64,000 bases of DNA from Frondihabitans sp. Leaf304. Lineage in GTDB: Bacteria; Actinomycetota; Actinomycetes; Actinomycetales; Microbacteriaceae. Shown piece after piece: positions 44,627-54,203 of the stretch. How positions within the stretch are numbered: the stretch's first letter is position 1; each line of letters begins with the position of its first letter. The position numbers and the translations under genes were made by a program. The notes beneath the pieces were generated by a model, which was not told the DNA's origin, did no database searches, and saw only the letters and a program-made list of their open reading frames with translations. The stretch spans positions 447,502 to 511,501 of the forward strand of contig NZ_LMNV01000003.1 in NCBI RefSeq assembly GCF_001423105.1, in the 5' to 3' direction.

Positions 44627-45580
44627 GTGACCGCCGCTCCCGCTCTCACCCGCCGCGCAGCGGCCGCCCCAGAAGCCCGACCGAAGAGGCACTCCGTGCT
44701 CTCGCGCGGCGACGGCCGCGGCGCGTGGCTGTTCCTCGCCCCGTTCGGTCTCTTCTACCTGGCGTTCCTGCTCGGGCCGACCGTCTGGATGTTCGTCACC
44801 AGCTTCTTCAACACGTCGACGGTCCGCACCGGGCTCGGGTCGTTCGCGGGTCTCGCGAACTACGCCGAGATGCTCGGTCGCGCGGATTTCTGGAGCTCGA
44901 TGTGGCACACGCTGCAGTTCACGCTCTACACGACGCCGCCGCTGGTGGTCCTGGCGTTCTTCCTGGCCATTCTCACCAACCGGGTGCGCCGCGGGCAGTG
45001 GTTCTTCCGCCTCGCGTTCTTCCTCCCGTACATCCTTCCGTCGGCGACCATCTCGCTCATCTGGGTGTTCATCTTCACGCCGGGGTCGGGCCTCTGGGCG
45101 AGCGCGCAGAGCATCTTCGGCATCACTCCGGGAGCCGGCGTGCTGGCCAGCCCGAACACGGCCATGATCGGCATCGCGATCGCCACGATCTGGTGGACGC
45201 TCGGCTTCAACTTCGTGCTGTACCTGGCCGGTCTGCAAGAGATTCCGCGCGAGCTGTACGAAGCCGCCGCGGTCGACGGAGCGACGACCTGGGAACAGAT
45301 CCGCTACATCACGCTCCCGCTGCTCAGCCGCACCACGACGCTCGTACTGCTGCTGCAGATCGTCGCCAGCCTCAAGATCTTCGACCAGGTCTACCTGATG
45401 ACATCCGGCGGTCCCGGTATCTCGACGTCGGTCGCCCTGACGCTCGTCACGGGCACGGGCTTCACCGATAACCGTCTCGGAGCTGCCTCGGCCGCGTCGG
45501 TCCTCCTCCTCATCGTCATCATCGCGATCGCCATCATCCGACAGCTCGTCGACCGCGCGGCAGTTCGAAAGGCGGCCTGA
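44627..45580 (+). CDS. Sugar ABC transporter permease (first subunit)
   Basis: 317 residues from a GTG behind AGGAGG. Six membrane helices start at AWLFLAPFGLFYLAFLLGPT. The EAA loop that docks the ATPase reads LYEAAAVDGATTWEQIRYIT near residue 215. It matches the MalF/UgpA-like carbohydrate permeases but without MalF's long loop. It forms a heterodimer with the next gene product, which starts 3 bases after its stop. Confidence 0.93.
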   Translation: MTAAPALTRRAAAAPEARPKRHSVLSRGDGRGAWLFLAPFGLFYLAFLLGPTVWMFVTSFFNTSTVRTGLGSFAGLANYAEMLGRADFWSSMWHTLQFTLYTTPPLVVLAFFLAILTNRVRRGQWFFRLAFFLPYILPSATISLIWVFIFTPGSGLWASAQSIFGITPGAGVLASPNTAMIGIAIATIWWTLGFNFVLYLAGLQEIPRELYEAAAVDGATTWEQIRYITLPLLSRTTTLVLLLQIVASLKIFDQVYLMTSGGPGISTSVALTLVTGTGFTDNRLGAASAASVLLLIVIIAIAIIRQLVDRAAVRKAA

Positions 45581-45582
45581 TC

Positions 45583-46497
45583 ATGGCTCTCACCACAGCT
45601 CCCGAACGCCGCACCAAATCGCCGCTGTCTGCGGCAGCCCCGGCGGCCCGCCCCACCGGCGCCCGCATGGGCACGAGCGGTCGCACGTTCAGCATCGTGT
45701 CGGCCATCGTGCTGACCGTCTTCGCGATCGTCTGGTTGATTCCGAGCGTCTTCGCACTGAAGACGTCGCTCTCCGATAACGGCGTCGCTGCTCTCGGCGC
45801 AACCGACATCCTGAAGACCTGGAACCCGACGCTCCACTCGTACGCCGCGCTGTTCCAGGCCGGCGACATCTGGAACTGGTACCTCGCGAGCGGAGTCACG
45901 AGCGTGGTGACCGCGGCCCTGACCGTGCTCTTCGCGTCGATGGCCGCGTTCGCTCTGTCGCGATTGAAATTCCGCGGCCAGAACGTCGTCTTCCTGCTGA
46001 TCATCCTGGGCATCATGATCCCCAGCCAGGTGCTCATCGTGCCGATCTTCCAGGAGCTCGGCGCCGTCAACCTGCTCAACACCTACTGGTCGGTCATCTT
46101 CCCGCAGGTGCCGGCCGTCATCGCGGTGTTCATCTTCAAGCAGTTCTTCGATGGCATCCCGAAGGAGCTGGAGGAGGCGGCCCGCATCGACGGCGCCGGC
46201 CTCTGGAAGGTCTACTGGTCGGTCATCATGCCGCTGTCGCGCCCCGTGATCGCGGCCGTGATCATCCTCACCTTCGTCGGCGTCTGGAACAACCTGCTCC
46301 TGCCGCTGTTCGTCCTCTCCAACCCGAACCTGATGACCATCCCGGTCGGTCTCGCCACCGTGCAGGGCAGTTTCGGTCAGCGCTACGCCGACATCCAGGC
46401 CGGCGCTCTCCTCGCGGCTCTGCCGCTGGTCATCCTCTACCTGGCGTTCCAGCGTCAGATCGTCGAGGGGATCACGGGGTCCGGCCTCAAGGGCTGA
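45583..46497 (+). CDS. Sugar ABC transporter permease (second subunit)
   Basis: 304 residues with six helices and the EAA loop LEEAARIDGAGLWKVYWSVI near residue 200, of the MalG/UgpE class. About 30 cytoplasmic residues precede the first helix. It is co-translated with the first permease. Confidence 0.93.
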   Translation: MALTTAPERRTKSPLSAAAPAARPTGARMGTSGRTFSIVSAIVLTVFAIVWLIPSVFALKTSLSDNGVAALGATDILKTWNPTLHSYAALFQAGDIWNWYLASGVTSVVTAALTVLFASMAAFALSRLKFRGQNVVFLLIILGIMIPSQVLIVPIFQELGAVNLLNTYWSVIFPQVPAVIAVFIFKQFFDGIPKELEEAARIDGAGLWKVYWSVIMPLSRPVIAAVIILTFVGVWNNLLLPLFVLSNPNLMTIPVGLATVQGSFGQRYADIQAGALLAALPLVILYLAFQRQIVEGITGSGLKG

Positions 46498-46522
46498 CCC
46501 CGAGTTCGATACGCGACGGGCA

Positions 46523-46547
46523 CAGGATCCGCAGCACCGGGATCCTG
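46523..46547. other. Hairpin built from two AGGATCC-type motifs
   Basis: CAGGATCC (46523-46530) and GGATCCTG (46540-46547) form an 8-bp hairpin followed by a T-rich stretch (TCTCGTTTCTTCT), between the permease and arabinofuranosidase genes. It could terminate or attenuate transcription within the operon. Confidence 0.5.
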
Positions 46548-46598
46548 CGCTCTCGTTTCTTCTGCACCACACCACCCACCACCCACGTAAGGATCCCT

Positions 46599-48134
46599 AT
46601 GCCCTCCGCGCGCATTGTCATCGACCGCGACTTCACGATCGGACCGGTGCCCCGCCGCCTGTTCGGCTCGTTCGTCGAGCACATGGGACGCTGCGTCTAC
46701 ACCGGCATCTACGAGCCGGGTCACCCCGAGGCCGACGAGCGCGGCTTCCGCCAGGACGTGCTGAAGCTGGTCAAGGAGCTCGGCCCCACGGTCGTCCGCT
46801 ATCCCGGCGGCAACTTCGTCTCGGGTTACAACTGGGAAGACGGCGTCGGCCCGGTCGAGGAGCGCCCGCGCCGCCTCGACGGCGCGTGGCACACCGTCGA
46901 GACCAACGCCTTCGGCCTGCACGAGTTCGTCGAGTGGTCGAAAGACGCCGACGTCGAGGTGATGGAGGCGATCAACCTCGGCACGCGCGGCGTCGACGCG
47001 GCCCGTGAGATCGTCGAGTACGCGAACCACCCCGGTGGCACCGCGCTCTCCGACAGGCGCATCGCGAACGGTTCGAAGGATCCCTTCGACATCAAGCTCT
47101 GGTGTCTCGGCAATGAGCTCGACGGCCCCTGGCAGATCGGCCACAAAACCGCCGAGGAGTACGGCCGCCTCGCGCAGGAGGCCGGTAAGGCCATGCGCTT
47201 CGTCGACCCGTCGATCGAGCTCGTCGCGGTCGGCTCGTCGAACTCGGGCATGCCGACGTTCGGTTCGTGGGAGCACACGGTGCTGTCGCACGCCTACGAC
47301 GAGGTCGACTACATGTCGATGCACGCGTACTACCAGGAGCACGACGGCGACGCCTCGTCGTTCCTGGCGTCGGCCGTCGACATGGACTACTTCATCGAGT
47401 CGGTCGTCGCGACGTGCGATGCGGTCCGGGCGAAGCGCAAGGCCAAGAAGTACATCAACCTCTCTTTCGACGAGTGGAACGTCTGGTACCAGACCGGGCT
47501 CGAGACCGACGACCAGCCCGGCGCCGTGTCACAGTCGTGGCGTGAGCACCCCCGCCTCATCGAAGACACCTACAACGTGACCGACGCCGTCGTAGTGGGC
47601 ACGCTGCTCAACTCGCTGCTGAGGCACGGCGACCGCGTGTCGATCGCGAACCAGGCGCAGCTCGTCAACGTGATCGCCCCGATCCGCTCCGAAGAGAACG
47701 GTCCGGCCTGGAAGCAGACCATCTTCTGGCCGTTCGCCCGCATGGCGGCTCTGGCGCGCGGCGAGATCCTCCGCACCGCGACCACGAGCGACAAGGTGTC
47801 GTCGAAGCAGTTCGGCGACGCCGACCAGGTCGACGTGAGTGCGACCTTCGACGAGCAGAACGGACGCGTCGCGCTGTTCCTGGCCAACCGCGGACTCGAC
47901 GAGGCGGCCGACGTGACCGTCGCGCTGAACGGGTTCGTCGGCGGACGGGTGCTTCGCGCCGAGCTGCTCGAGATCCCGTCGGGTGGCACGCGCCTGACCG
48001 CCAACACGCTGGACGCTCAAGACGCGGTCGGCCTCGTGCCGCTCGACGGAGTCGTCGTTGACGGCTCGACCGCGACGCTGCGCCTGCCGGCTCTCTCGTG
48101 GGCGGTCGTCGAGATCGAGGTGTCGAAGGGCTAG
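46599..48134 (+). CDS. abfA: Alpha-L-arabinofuranosidase, GH51
   Basis: 511 residues. The acid/base glutamate is in WCLGNELDGPWQIGHKTAEE near residue 173 and the nucleophile glutamate in INLSFDEWNVWYQTG near 292. LFGSFVEHMGRCVYTGIYEPG is the conserved N-terminus. There is no signal peptide, so it acts in the cytoplasm on imported arabino-oligosaccharides, releasing terminal L-arabinose. TAAGGA precedes the ATG. The ABC importer and LacI regulator upstream complete the pathway; no araBAD genes are seen here. Confidence 0.95.
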   Translation: MPSARIVIDRDFTIGPVPRRLFGSFVEHMGRCVYTGIYEPGHPEADERGFRQDVLKLVKELGPTVVRYPGGNFVSGYNWEDGVGPVEERPRRLDGAWHTVETNAFGLHEFVEWSKDADVEVMEAINLGTRGVDAAREIVEYANHPGGTALSDRRIANGSKDPFDIKLWCLGNELDGPWQIGHKTAEEYGRLAQEAGKAMRFVDPSIELVAVGSSNSGMPTFGSWEHTVLSHAYDEVDYMSMHAYYQEHDGDASSFLASAVDMDYFIESVVATCDAVRAKRKAKKYINLSFDEWNVWYQTGLETDDQPGAVSQSWREHPRLIEDTYNVTDAVVVGTLLNSLLRHGDRVSIANQAQLVNVIAPIRSEENGPAWKQTIFWPFARMAALARGEILRTATTSDKVSSKQFGDADQVDVSATFDEQNGRVALFLANRGLDEAADVTVALNGFVGGRVLRAELLEIPSGGTRLTANTLDAQDAVGLVPLDGVVVDGSTATLRLPALSWAVVEIEVSKG

Positions 48135-48385
48135 AAGCGCAGGTGCATGACGTGCAGGCCGACGGCTGCGGATCAGCATGCGCCGAGCGTAGTGCCCGGG
48201 TTCGGCCAGTGCCGCGCTGCTCACCGGCCGCCGGTACGCCTGAGTGGCCATCGAGTGCCGCCTAATGCCGTCTGCGGCCTGGCCTCCCCGGCATTTGGCG
48301 TCACTCCGGGCGCCGACAGCGACGCCGATCGGCGGACGAGCGGCCTGTCGCGGACGATGTCGGCGGAGCACGGCAGGATGGAGTC

Positions 48386-49456
48386 ATGCTCCTCACCTGC
48401 GACGACGCCTGGTTCGGCGGCTGGCGCGGGCCCAGCGCGCTGACCATCGAGGCCGGGCGGCTGCGATACGCCGGGCCGGCCCACGCGCTCGCCAGCGACC
48501 CGGGCAGCGACTCCGACAGCGACCCCAGGAGAACAGAACCCGACGGCCACCTCCGGGGCGTCGTGCTCGCCCCCTTCACCGACTCGCACGTGCACCTCGG
48601 TCTAATCGATGCCGGCGCTCTGGTCGCCGGTGGCATCGGCCGCGTGGTCGATCTGGGGTGGGATCCCGCACAGGCAAAGAGCTGGCCGAACCTCGGCGCC
48701 GACCCCGAGAGCGGCTGGCCCGAGGTGTCGATGGCGGGCCCGCTGCTCGGAGCACCTGGCGGCTACCCCAGCCGGTCGGCGTGGGCTCCGGCAGCGGCGG
48801 CCGTCGCCGTCGCAACCAGCGACGACGCGAAGCACGCGATCGACGACGTGAGAGCCGTCGGCGCGAGCATCGTCAAGATCACCCTCAACTCCGACGCCGG
48901 CCCCGTCTGGAGCGACGAGACTCTCGACGCCGTCGTCGGTGTCGCCCACGACGCCGGCCTCCCGGTCGTCGCCCACGCGCAGGGCCTCGGCCAGACCCGC
49001 CGCGCGGCCCGAGCCCGCGTCGACGCCCTGGCCCACACGCCGTTCTCGGAGCGCCTCGACGACGACCTCCTCAACGACCTCGCCCGCTCGATGACCTGGA
49101 TCTCGACGCTCGCGATCCACGCCCGCCCCTCCGGCGCCAACGGCCAGGGCGGCGACGCCTACGACATCGCCGTCGACAACCTCGCCCGCTTCCACGCCCG
49201 CGGCGGCTCCGTGCTCTACGGCACCGACCTCGGCAATGGCGAGCTACCGCTGGGCCTCAACGGCATCGAGCTCGCGGGGCTGAGCGCCGCCGGGCTGACG
49301 CCCGACGCCGTGCTGGGTTCGCTGACACCCGGCAGCGGTGAGCCCGGCTACGACACGCGCCTCGTGACGTGGATGCCCGATCGACCCGCGACGATCGCCG
49401 ATCTGGCGACCAGTCGGATCCTGACTTTGCCCGCCCTCGTGAGAGAAGCCGAATGA
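48386..49456 (+). CDS. Amidohydrolase-superfamily protein paired with kynureninase
   Basis: 356 residues. Metal-binding signatures of the amidohydrolase fold are visible: APFTDSHVHLGL (HxH) near residue 70, a lysine in SIVKITLNSDAG, VVAHAQGL, ALAHTPF and the late Asp in SVLYGTDLGNGE. It resembles imidazolonepropionase/prolidase-like members. A low-complexity Asp/Ser stretch (SDPGSDSDSDP) near residue 45 is likely a loop. Its stop overlaps the kynureninase start (ATGA). It may hydrolyse N-formylkynurenine or another kynurenine precursor in place of a classical KynB; that is inference. Confidence 0.82.
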   Translation: MLLTCDDAWFGGWRGPSALTIEAGRLRYAGPAHALASDPGSDSDSDPRRTEPDGHLRGVVLAPFTDSHVHLGLIDAGALVAGGIGRVVDLGWDPAQAKSWPNLGADPESGWPEVSMAGPLLGAPGGYPSRSAWAPAAAAVAVATSDDAKHAIDDVRAVGASIVKITLNSDAGPVWSDETLDAVVGVAHDAGLPVVAHAQGLGQTRRAARARVDALAHTPFSERLDDDLLNDLARSMTWISTLAIHARPSGANGQGGDAYDIAVDNLARFHARGGSVLYGTDLGNGELPLGLNGIELAGLSAAGLTPDAVLGSLTPGSGEPGYDTRLVTWMPDRPATIADLATSRILTLPALVREAE

Positions 49457-50706
49457 CGCACCCGACCATCGCCCCCGAAAGCAGCCGCTCCGATGAGAGC
49501 CACCTGGACGCCGCACCGCTCGACGCAGCCGACCCGCTCGCGCACTTCGCCGAGCGCTTCGTGCCAGCCGAGGGCGTCGTCGCCTACCTCGACGGAAATT
49601 CGCTCGGCCGGCCACTCAAGGCCACCGGCGAACGCATCGCGTCGTTCCTCGCCCACGACTGGGGCACCCGCCTGATCCGCTCCTGGGACGACCAGTGGAT
49701 GGACGCACCGACGTCGCTCGGTGACCGTCTCGGATCCTTGGTGCTCGGCGCAGCCGCCGGTCAGACCGTGATCGGCGACTCGACGACCGTGCTGCTCTAC
49801 AAGCTACTTCGCGCCGCTCTCGACCACGGGCAGGAGTCGGGCCGCGACGAGATCGTCATCGACGACGACCAGTTTCCGACCGACCGGTTCGTCGTCGAGG
49901 GCATCGCGCGCGAGCGGGGCGGCTCGATCCGCTGGGTGAGCGTCGACCCGACTCTCGGCGTGACTCCCGAGCTGGTGGCCGAAGCGGTCTCCGAGCGCAC
50001 GGCCGTCGTGCTCGTCAACCACGTGTCGTACCGGTCGGGCTACCTGGCCGATCTCACCGAGATCACTCGAATCGCGCACGACGCCGGGGCACTCGTCGTC
50101 TGGGATCTCTGCCACTCGGCGGGAGTCGTGCCGATGTCGCTCGACGACTCGGGCGTCGACCTCGCCGTCGGCTGCAGCTACAAGTTCTTGAACGGTGGCC
50201 CCGGCGCTCCCGCGTTCGCCTACGTGCGCCGAGAGCTGCAGGAGGTGCTCGAGCAGCCGATCCAGGGCTGGATGGGCGCCGCCGACGTCTTCGCGATGGC
50301 CGCGTCGTACGAGCCCGCGCCGAGCGTCCGCCGCTTCATCAGCGGCACTCCCCCGATCGTCGGCATGCTCCCGCTCCGCGACATGCTCGATCAGATCGAG
50401 GAGGCCGGAATCGAGGCGATCCGCACCAAGTCGCTCGCTCTCACCGACTACGCCTTCGCTCTGGTCGACGAGTGGCTCGTGCCGCTCGGGGTCCGTGTGG
50501 CGACCCCCAGAGACACCAGGATCCGAGGCAGCCACGTTACGGTCACACATCCGGCGTTCCGCGAGATTCTGCCGTCGCTCTGGCAGGCCGGGGTGATCCC
50601 CGACTTCCGCAATCCCGACGCCCTTCGCCTCGGTCTCTCGCCGCTCTCCACCACCTTCGCCGAGGTGCGCGCTGGCGTCGCTGCGATCCGCTCCGCCCTC
50701 GCGTAG
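49453..50706 (+). CDS. kynU: Kynureninase
   Basis: 417 residues, fold-type I PLP enzyme. FVPAEGVVAYLDGNSLGRPL is the typical start, VVLVNHVSYRSGYL and WDLCHSAGVVP contain cofactor-contacting residues, and the PLP lysine is in VGCSYKFLNGGPGAPAF near residue 244. It cleaves kynurenine to anthranilate and alanine. The ATG overlaps the amidohydrolase stop; the longer frame reads through that gene. Tryptophan dioxygenase and a typical arylformamidase are not in the window. Confidence 0.93.
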   Translation: MTHPTIAPESSRSDESHLDAAPLDAADPLAHFAERFVPAEGVVAYLDGNSLGRPLKATGERIASFLAHDWGTRLIRSWDDQWMDAPTSLGDRLGSLVLGAAAGQTVIGDSTTVLLYKLLRAALDHGQESGRDEIVIDDDQFPTDRFVVEGIARERGGSIRWVSVDPTLGVTPELVAEAVSERTAVVLVNHVSYRSGYLADLTEITRIAHDAGALVVWDLCHSAGVVPMSLDDSGVDLAVGCSYKFLNGGPGAPAFAYVRRELQEVLEQPIQGWMGAADVFAMAASYEPAPSVRRFISGTPPIVGMLPLRDMLDQIEEAGIEAIRTKSLALTDYAFALVDEWLVPLGVRVATPRDTRIRGSHVTVTHPAFREILPSLWQAGVIPDFRNPDALRLGLSPLSTTFAEVRAGVAAIRSALA

Positions 50707-50713
50707 GTCGCCC

Positions 50714-50772
50714 GTGAGACCTCAAATTCGACCGTCGAGCGGCGACAGGATCGGTTGTTTCTGAGGTCTCAC
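50714..50772. terminator. 11-bp inverted repeat after kynU
   Basis: GTGAGACCTCA (50714-50724) and TGAGGTCTCAC (50762-50772) are perfect complements around a 37-base loop, starting 8 bases past the kynU stop. The long loop makes a classical terminator less sure; a cruciform or protein site is possible. Confidence 0.5.
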
Positions 50773-50800
50773 GACCAGGCTCGAGTGGCACAGTGGAGGC

Positions 50801-51565
50801 ATGAACTCCGGCGACGCCTTCGAACCCGACCAGCGACATGCAGCCAACGCCACCTCCTTCGGCTCGGCCGCCGACGTCTACGAGCGAGGGCGCCCGTCGT
50901 ACCCGGCCGAGGCCGTCGAGTGGCTCCTACCCGAGGGCGCCCAGCACGTCGTCGACCTCGGGGCCGGCACCGGCAAGCTCACCCGGCTGCTGGTCCAGCG
51001 GGTGCCGCGTGTCACCGCGGTCGAGCCGTCCGAGAAGATGCGCGAGACGCTCATCCGTGCCGTGCCCGGGGCGCAGGCGCTTCCGGGATCGGCCGAGCGC
51101 ATGCCGGTCGACGGTGAGAGCGCCGATGCAATCTTCGCCGCCCAGGCCTGGCACTGGGTCGATCCCGAGCGCGCCGTCCCCGAGGCAGCGCGTGTGCTGA
51201 AGCCCGGCGGAGTCCTCGCCCTGCTGTGGAACATCCGCGACACGAGCACCCCGTGGTCCAGAGCGCTCGACGAGATCATCGACGCGGCGTCCGAGAGCGA
51301 ACTCGAATCAGAGGAGCCGCGCGTGGGCCCGCCCTTCCTCCCCGTCGAGCGGCGCGACTTCGCCTGGGTCAACCCGATGACGCACGACGAGGTCGTCGCC
51401 ATGGTGGCCTCGCGCAGCTACGTCATCACGTTGCCCGAGGCCGAGCGGGAGGCGCAGCTCGCCCGGGTGCGCGAGCTGCTCGAGACGCACCCCGACACCG
51501 CAGGCCGCGCGACGGTCGACCTGCCGTACGTGACGCGCTGCTCGCGGGCCGTGCTCCCCGCCTGA
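50801..51565 (+). CDS. Class I SAM-dependent methyltransferase
   Basis: 254 residues. Motif I is VVDLGAGTGKLTRLL near residue 48, followed by VTAVEPSEKM and an acidic loop ADAIFAAQAWHWVDPERAVP, then RVLKPGGVLALLWNIRD. This is the Methyltransf_11/UbiE-like group common in actinobacteria. The substrate is unknown. A small membrane-protein gene follows 27 bases downstream. Confidence 0.88.
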   Translation: MNSGDAFEPDQRHAANATSFGSAADVYERGRPSYPAEAVEWLLPEGAQHVVDLGAGTGKLTRLLVQRVPRVTAVEPSEKMRETLIRAVPGAQALPGSAERMPVDGESADAIFAAQAWHWVDPERAVPEAARVLKPGGVLALLWNIRDTSTPWSRALDEIIDAASESELESEEPRVGPPFLPVERRDFAWVNPMTHDEVVAMVASRSYVITLPEAEREAQLARVRELLETHPDTAGRATVDLPYVTRCSRAVLPA

Positions 51566-51592
51566 CCGCTTCAAGCCCAGTAAGGTCGCTCC

Positions 51593-51760
51593 GTGCCCGC
51601 TCGCCGAACTCTCGCCATCATCGGCATCGTCGTCGTGCTGGCCCTGTTCGTGAGCATCGGCATCGGGGCGATCCTCGTGGCCGGTCGCGAGTTCTCGAAG
51701 ACCGACCCCCAGCGCACCATCTCCCCCTCCCCCACTCCGACGTCGACGATGGCACCCTGA
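51593..51760 (+). CDS. Small single-pass membrane protein
   Basis: 55 residues from a GTG: a basic start (VPARRTL), one membrane helix (AIIGIVVVLALFVSIGIGAI) and a short Ser/Pro/Thr-rich tail (SPSPTPTSTMAP). AAGG lies about 10 bases upstream. It is too short for routine gene finders and its function is unknown; helix composition and codon third positions support it. It may be co-transcribed with the methyltransferase. Confidence 0.55.
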   Translation: MPARRTLAIIGIVVVLALFVSIGIGAILVAGREFSKTDPQRTISPSPTPTSTMAP

Positions 51761-51787
51761 GACCAGCGGCACCCTGAAGCCGGCCGG

Positions 51788-52447
51788 TCAGACGCCCGAG
51801 TAGCGGTGCTCGGGCCGCCCGGTGGTGCCGTAGTGCAGCCGCATCCGGGCCAGCCCCTCGGCCGACAGGGTGGCGAGGTAGCGCTGTGCCGTCGCTCGGC
51901 TCACCCCGACGCGCTCCGCGACCTCCGCCGCCGACAGCTCGACGCCCGGGGAGAGCACGTCGAGCACACTCCGCTCGGTCGCCGCGCGCGACGGTGAGCC
52001 CGCTTTCGAATCGCCGGAGTGCAGGATCCTCAGGCCCCGCTCGACCGCCTCTTGATCGAGGGTTCCGCGGTCGTCGAGCACGTTGCGGAACCGCAGGTAC
52101 GCGCGGAGCCGCTCGGCCAGCAGGTCGGCCGAGAAGGGTTTGATCAGGTAGGCGAGAGCTCCGCGGCGAAGGGCCGACCGGACGGTCGCGGGATCGGAGG
52201 CGGCGCTCACCACGAACACGTCGGTGTCGAGGGTGCGGAGCAGGTCGAGCCCGGAGCCGTCGGGCAGGTAGACATCGAGCAGCACGAGGTCGACCGCCGA
52301 TTCCGCGACGACGCGCCTCGCCTCGGCCGCCGTACCCACGGGGGCGAGTGCCCGGAATCCGGCCAGCTCGTCGACCTGCCGACGATGCAGGTCGGCCACG
52401 TAGAAGTCGTCGTCGACAACGAGGACGACGAGATCGGGGTCGTTCAC
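51788..52447 (-). CDS. CitB/DcuR-type response regulator
   Basis: 219 residues from a GTG overlapping the kinase stop. The receiver domain has VVLVVDDDFYVADLHRRQVD, phosphoacceptor VDLVLLDVYLPDGSGLD and the lysine in AYLIKPFSADLLAERL. The C-terminus is a helix-turn-helix with ELSAAEVAERVGVSRATAQ, as in CitB/DpiA regulators. With the kinase it should activate the divergent citrate transporter gene. Confidence 0.92.
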   Translation of the reverse strand: MNDPDLVVLVVDDDFYVADLHRRQVDELAGFRALAPVGTAAEARRVVAESAVDLVLLDVYLPDGSGLDLLRTLDTDVFVVSAASDPATVRSALRRGALAYLIKPFSADLLAERLRAYLRFRNVLDDRGTLDQEAVERGLRILHSGDSKAGSPSRAATERSVLDVLSPGVELSAAEVAERVGVSRATAQRYLATLSAEGLARMRLHYGTTGRPEHRYSGV

Positions 52448-54162
52448 GAGAGACCTCCCGGGGTCATGACGGCGACGAGGCGGGCGCAGAAGATCGCGCC
52501 GTGATCGTCGCCACCGGCGGATGCGAGCCACACGTCGCCGCCGCTGCGACGAGCCAGCTCGCGCGATAGGGGCAGACCGAAGCCGAGGCCGTGCGCCGGA
52601 TCCTTCGCCCCCGGTTGCGGAGGCGTGTCGGTAGGGCCCGGCCGCCGCTCGAACGGATCCGCGGAGGCAGCACTCGGCCTGAAACCGCGGCCGGAGTCCA
52701 TCACCGAGAGGTGCAGATCGGAGCCGTCGTCGAGCACTTCGATCTCGACCCACGCCGGGCTGACGTCGCCCGCCACCGCCGCGGCGACCGCGTTGTCGAT
52801 GAGATTGCCGAGCACGGTCGTGACGTCGCCCGGCTCGGCGACGACGCCTGCGACGAGCGTCTCGGCACCGAGCTGCAGCAGCACGCCGCGCTCGGCTGCC
52901 TCGACGCCCTTCGCCCCGAGGAATGCCTGCAGATATGGCTCGGTCAACCGGTCGGCGTGCTTCACGGGATAGCGGAGCGGCCCTCGCTCGAGGACGTCGG
53001 CGAGGTAGCCGCGCGCCTGCTCGACCTGACCGATCTCGAGCAGCCCCGACACCGCGTGCAGGCGGTTGGCGAACTCGTGCCGCTGAGCCCGCAAAGCCGT
53101 CGTCATCGCGCCGACCGCGTCGAGCCGGCGCGAGAGCGCCTCGACGTCGGTCCGGTCGCGGACGACGGCCACGACCCCGAGGTCATGGCCGTCGCGCGCA
53201 ACGCGGCGCACATCGACGAGCAGCACGTGGGCGCCGACCACGAGCGTGCTATCGCCCTCGGACGACGGCGAGCCCAGGATCCGACGGAACTCACCCGGAA
53301 GCGAGGCCTCCTCGATCGGTCGACCCGTCGGATCCTGAATTCCGAGTAGCGCGGCCGCCCTCTCGTTGCAGACCGTGACCACGCCCGTCGGTGACACCGC
53401 AAACACCCCCTCCCCGAACCCGCCGAGCACCGCCTGCTGGTTCTGCACGAGTGACACCAGGTCTTCGGGCTGGAGGCCGAGCGTGAGGCGAACTAGGCGT
53501 CGGCGGATAAGAATCGACGCGACGATGCCGATCAGAAGCGCGAGCAGGCCTACTCCGAAGACAGGAATCGCGTCGCGCATCAGCGAGTCGTACACGCGGG
53601 CTCGGGCGAAGCCGACGCTGACCTCGCCGACGGGCTTCGAGTCTGCTCCCGCGCCGGACGCGTAGATCGGTACCTTCGCGCGGGCCGACTCGCCCAGGGT
53701 GCCACGATCCCACGACACGGTCTCTTCGCCGCGGAGGGCCGCTGCCGCACTCGTGCTGACGAGCTCGCCGATCCGGTCGACGTCGGGGTGGGCGAGACGG
53801 ATTCCGTTGTCGTCGGTGACGACGACGAACAGCGCGCCCGTGCGGCGGGCCGTGTCGAGAGCGCCCGCCTGGACGGGGCCGTCGGCCAACGCCGCGCGAT
53901 CGAGGTCGGTGCCGTCGACGCTCAGTCGAGCGACCTCGCTTCGCAGGTCGGTATCGCTGGCGACGCTCTGTGCAATTGCCAGCGCTGTCGATTCGGCACC
54001 GGTCTCGAGGCGGTGCACTGCGATGCGGAAGAAGACGGCGCTGGTGAGACCGACCACGACGATCACGACGACGAGCTGGAGCACCAGCAGCTGCGTCGCA
54101 AAGCGCGCACCGCGGCGGGCGGGTCGTGCCGTCTCCGGCCTCGTCGTGTCAGCGTCGATCAC
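52444..54162 (-). CDS. CitA/DcuS-type sensor histidine kinase
   Basis: 572 residues from GTG 54162; longer in-frame starts exist but lack support. The N-terminal helix (LLVLQLVVVIVVVGLTSAVF), an extracytoplasmic single-Cache-like sensor (about 50-195, with RRTGALFVVVTDDNGIRLAH typical of CitA), a second helix, a PAS domain (about 240-340), an SpoOB-type phosphoacceptor LRAQRHEFANRLHAVSGLLE and an HATPase with GNLIDNAVAAA and GLGFGLPLSREL follow in order. It probably senses citrate or another di/tricarboxylate outside the cell. Confidence 0.92.
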   Translation of the reverse strand: MIDADTTRPETARPARRGARFATQLLVLQLVVVIVVVGLTSAVFFRIAVHRLETGAESTALAIAQSVASDTDLRSEVARLSVDGTDLDRAALADGPVQAGALDTARRTGALFVVVTDDNGIRLAHPDVDRIGELVSTSAAAALRGEETVSWDRGTLGESARAKVPIYASGAGADSKPVGEVSVGFARARVYDSLMRDAIPVFGVGLLALLIGIVASILIRRRLVRLTLGLQPEDLVSLVQNQQAVLGGFGEGVFAVSPTGVVTVCNERAAALLGIQDPTGRPIEEASLPGEFRRILGSPSSEGDSTLVVGAHVLLVDVRRVARDGHDLGVVAVVRDRTDVEALSRRLDAVGAMTTALRAQRHEFANRLHAVSGLLEIGQVEQARGYLADVLERGPLRYPVKHADRLTEPYLQAFLGAKGVEAAERGVLLQLGAETLVAGVVAEPGDVTTVLGNLIDNAVAAAVAGDVSPAWVEIEVLDDGSDLHLSVMDSGRGFRPSAASADPFERRPGPTDTPPQPGAKDPAHGLGFGLPLSRELARRSGGDVWLASAGGDDHGAIFCARLVAVMTPGGLS

Positions 54163-54203
54163 GCGACCCAGCCTAGGCACTCTCGCCCCACCCTCGTGAG
54201 CAG

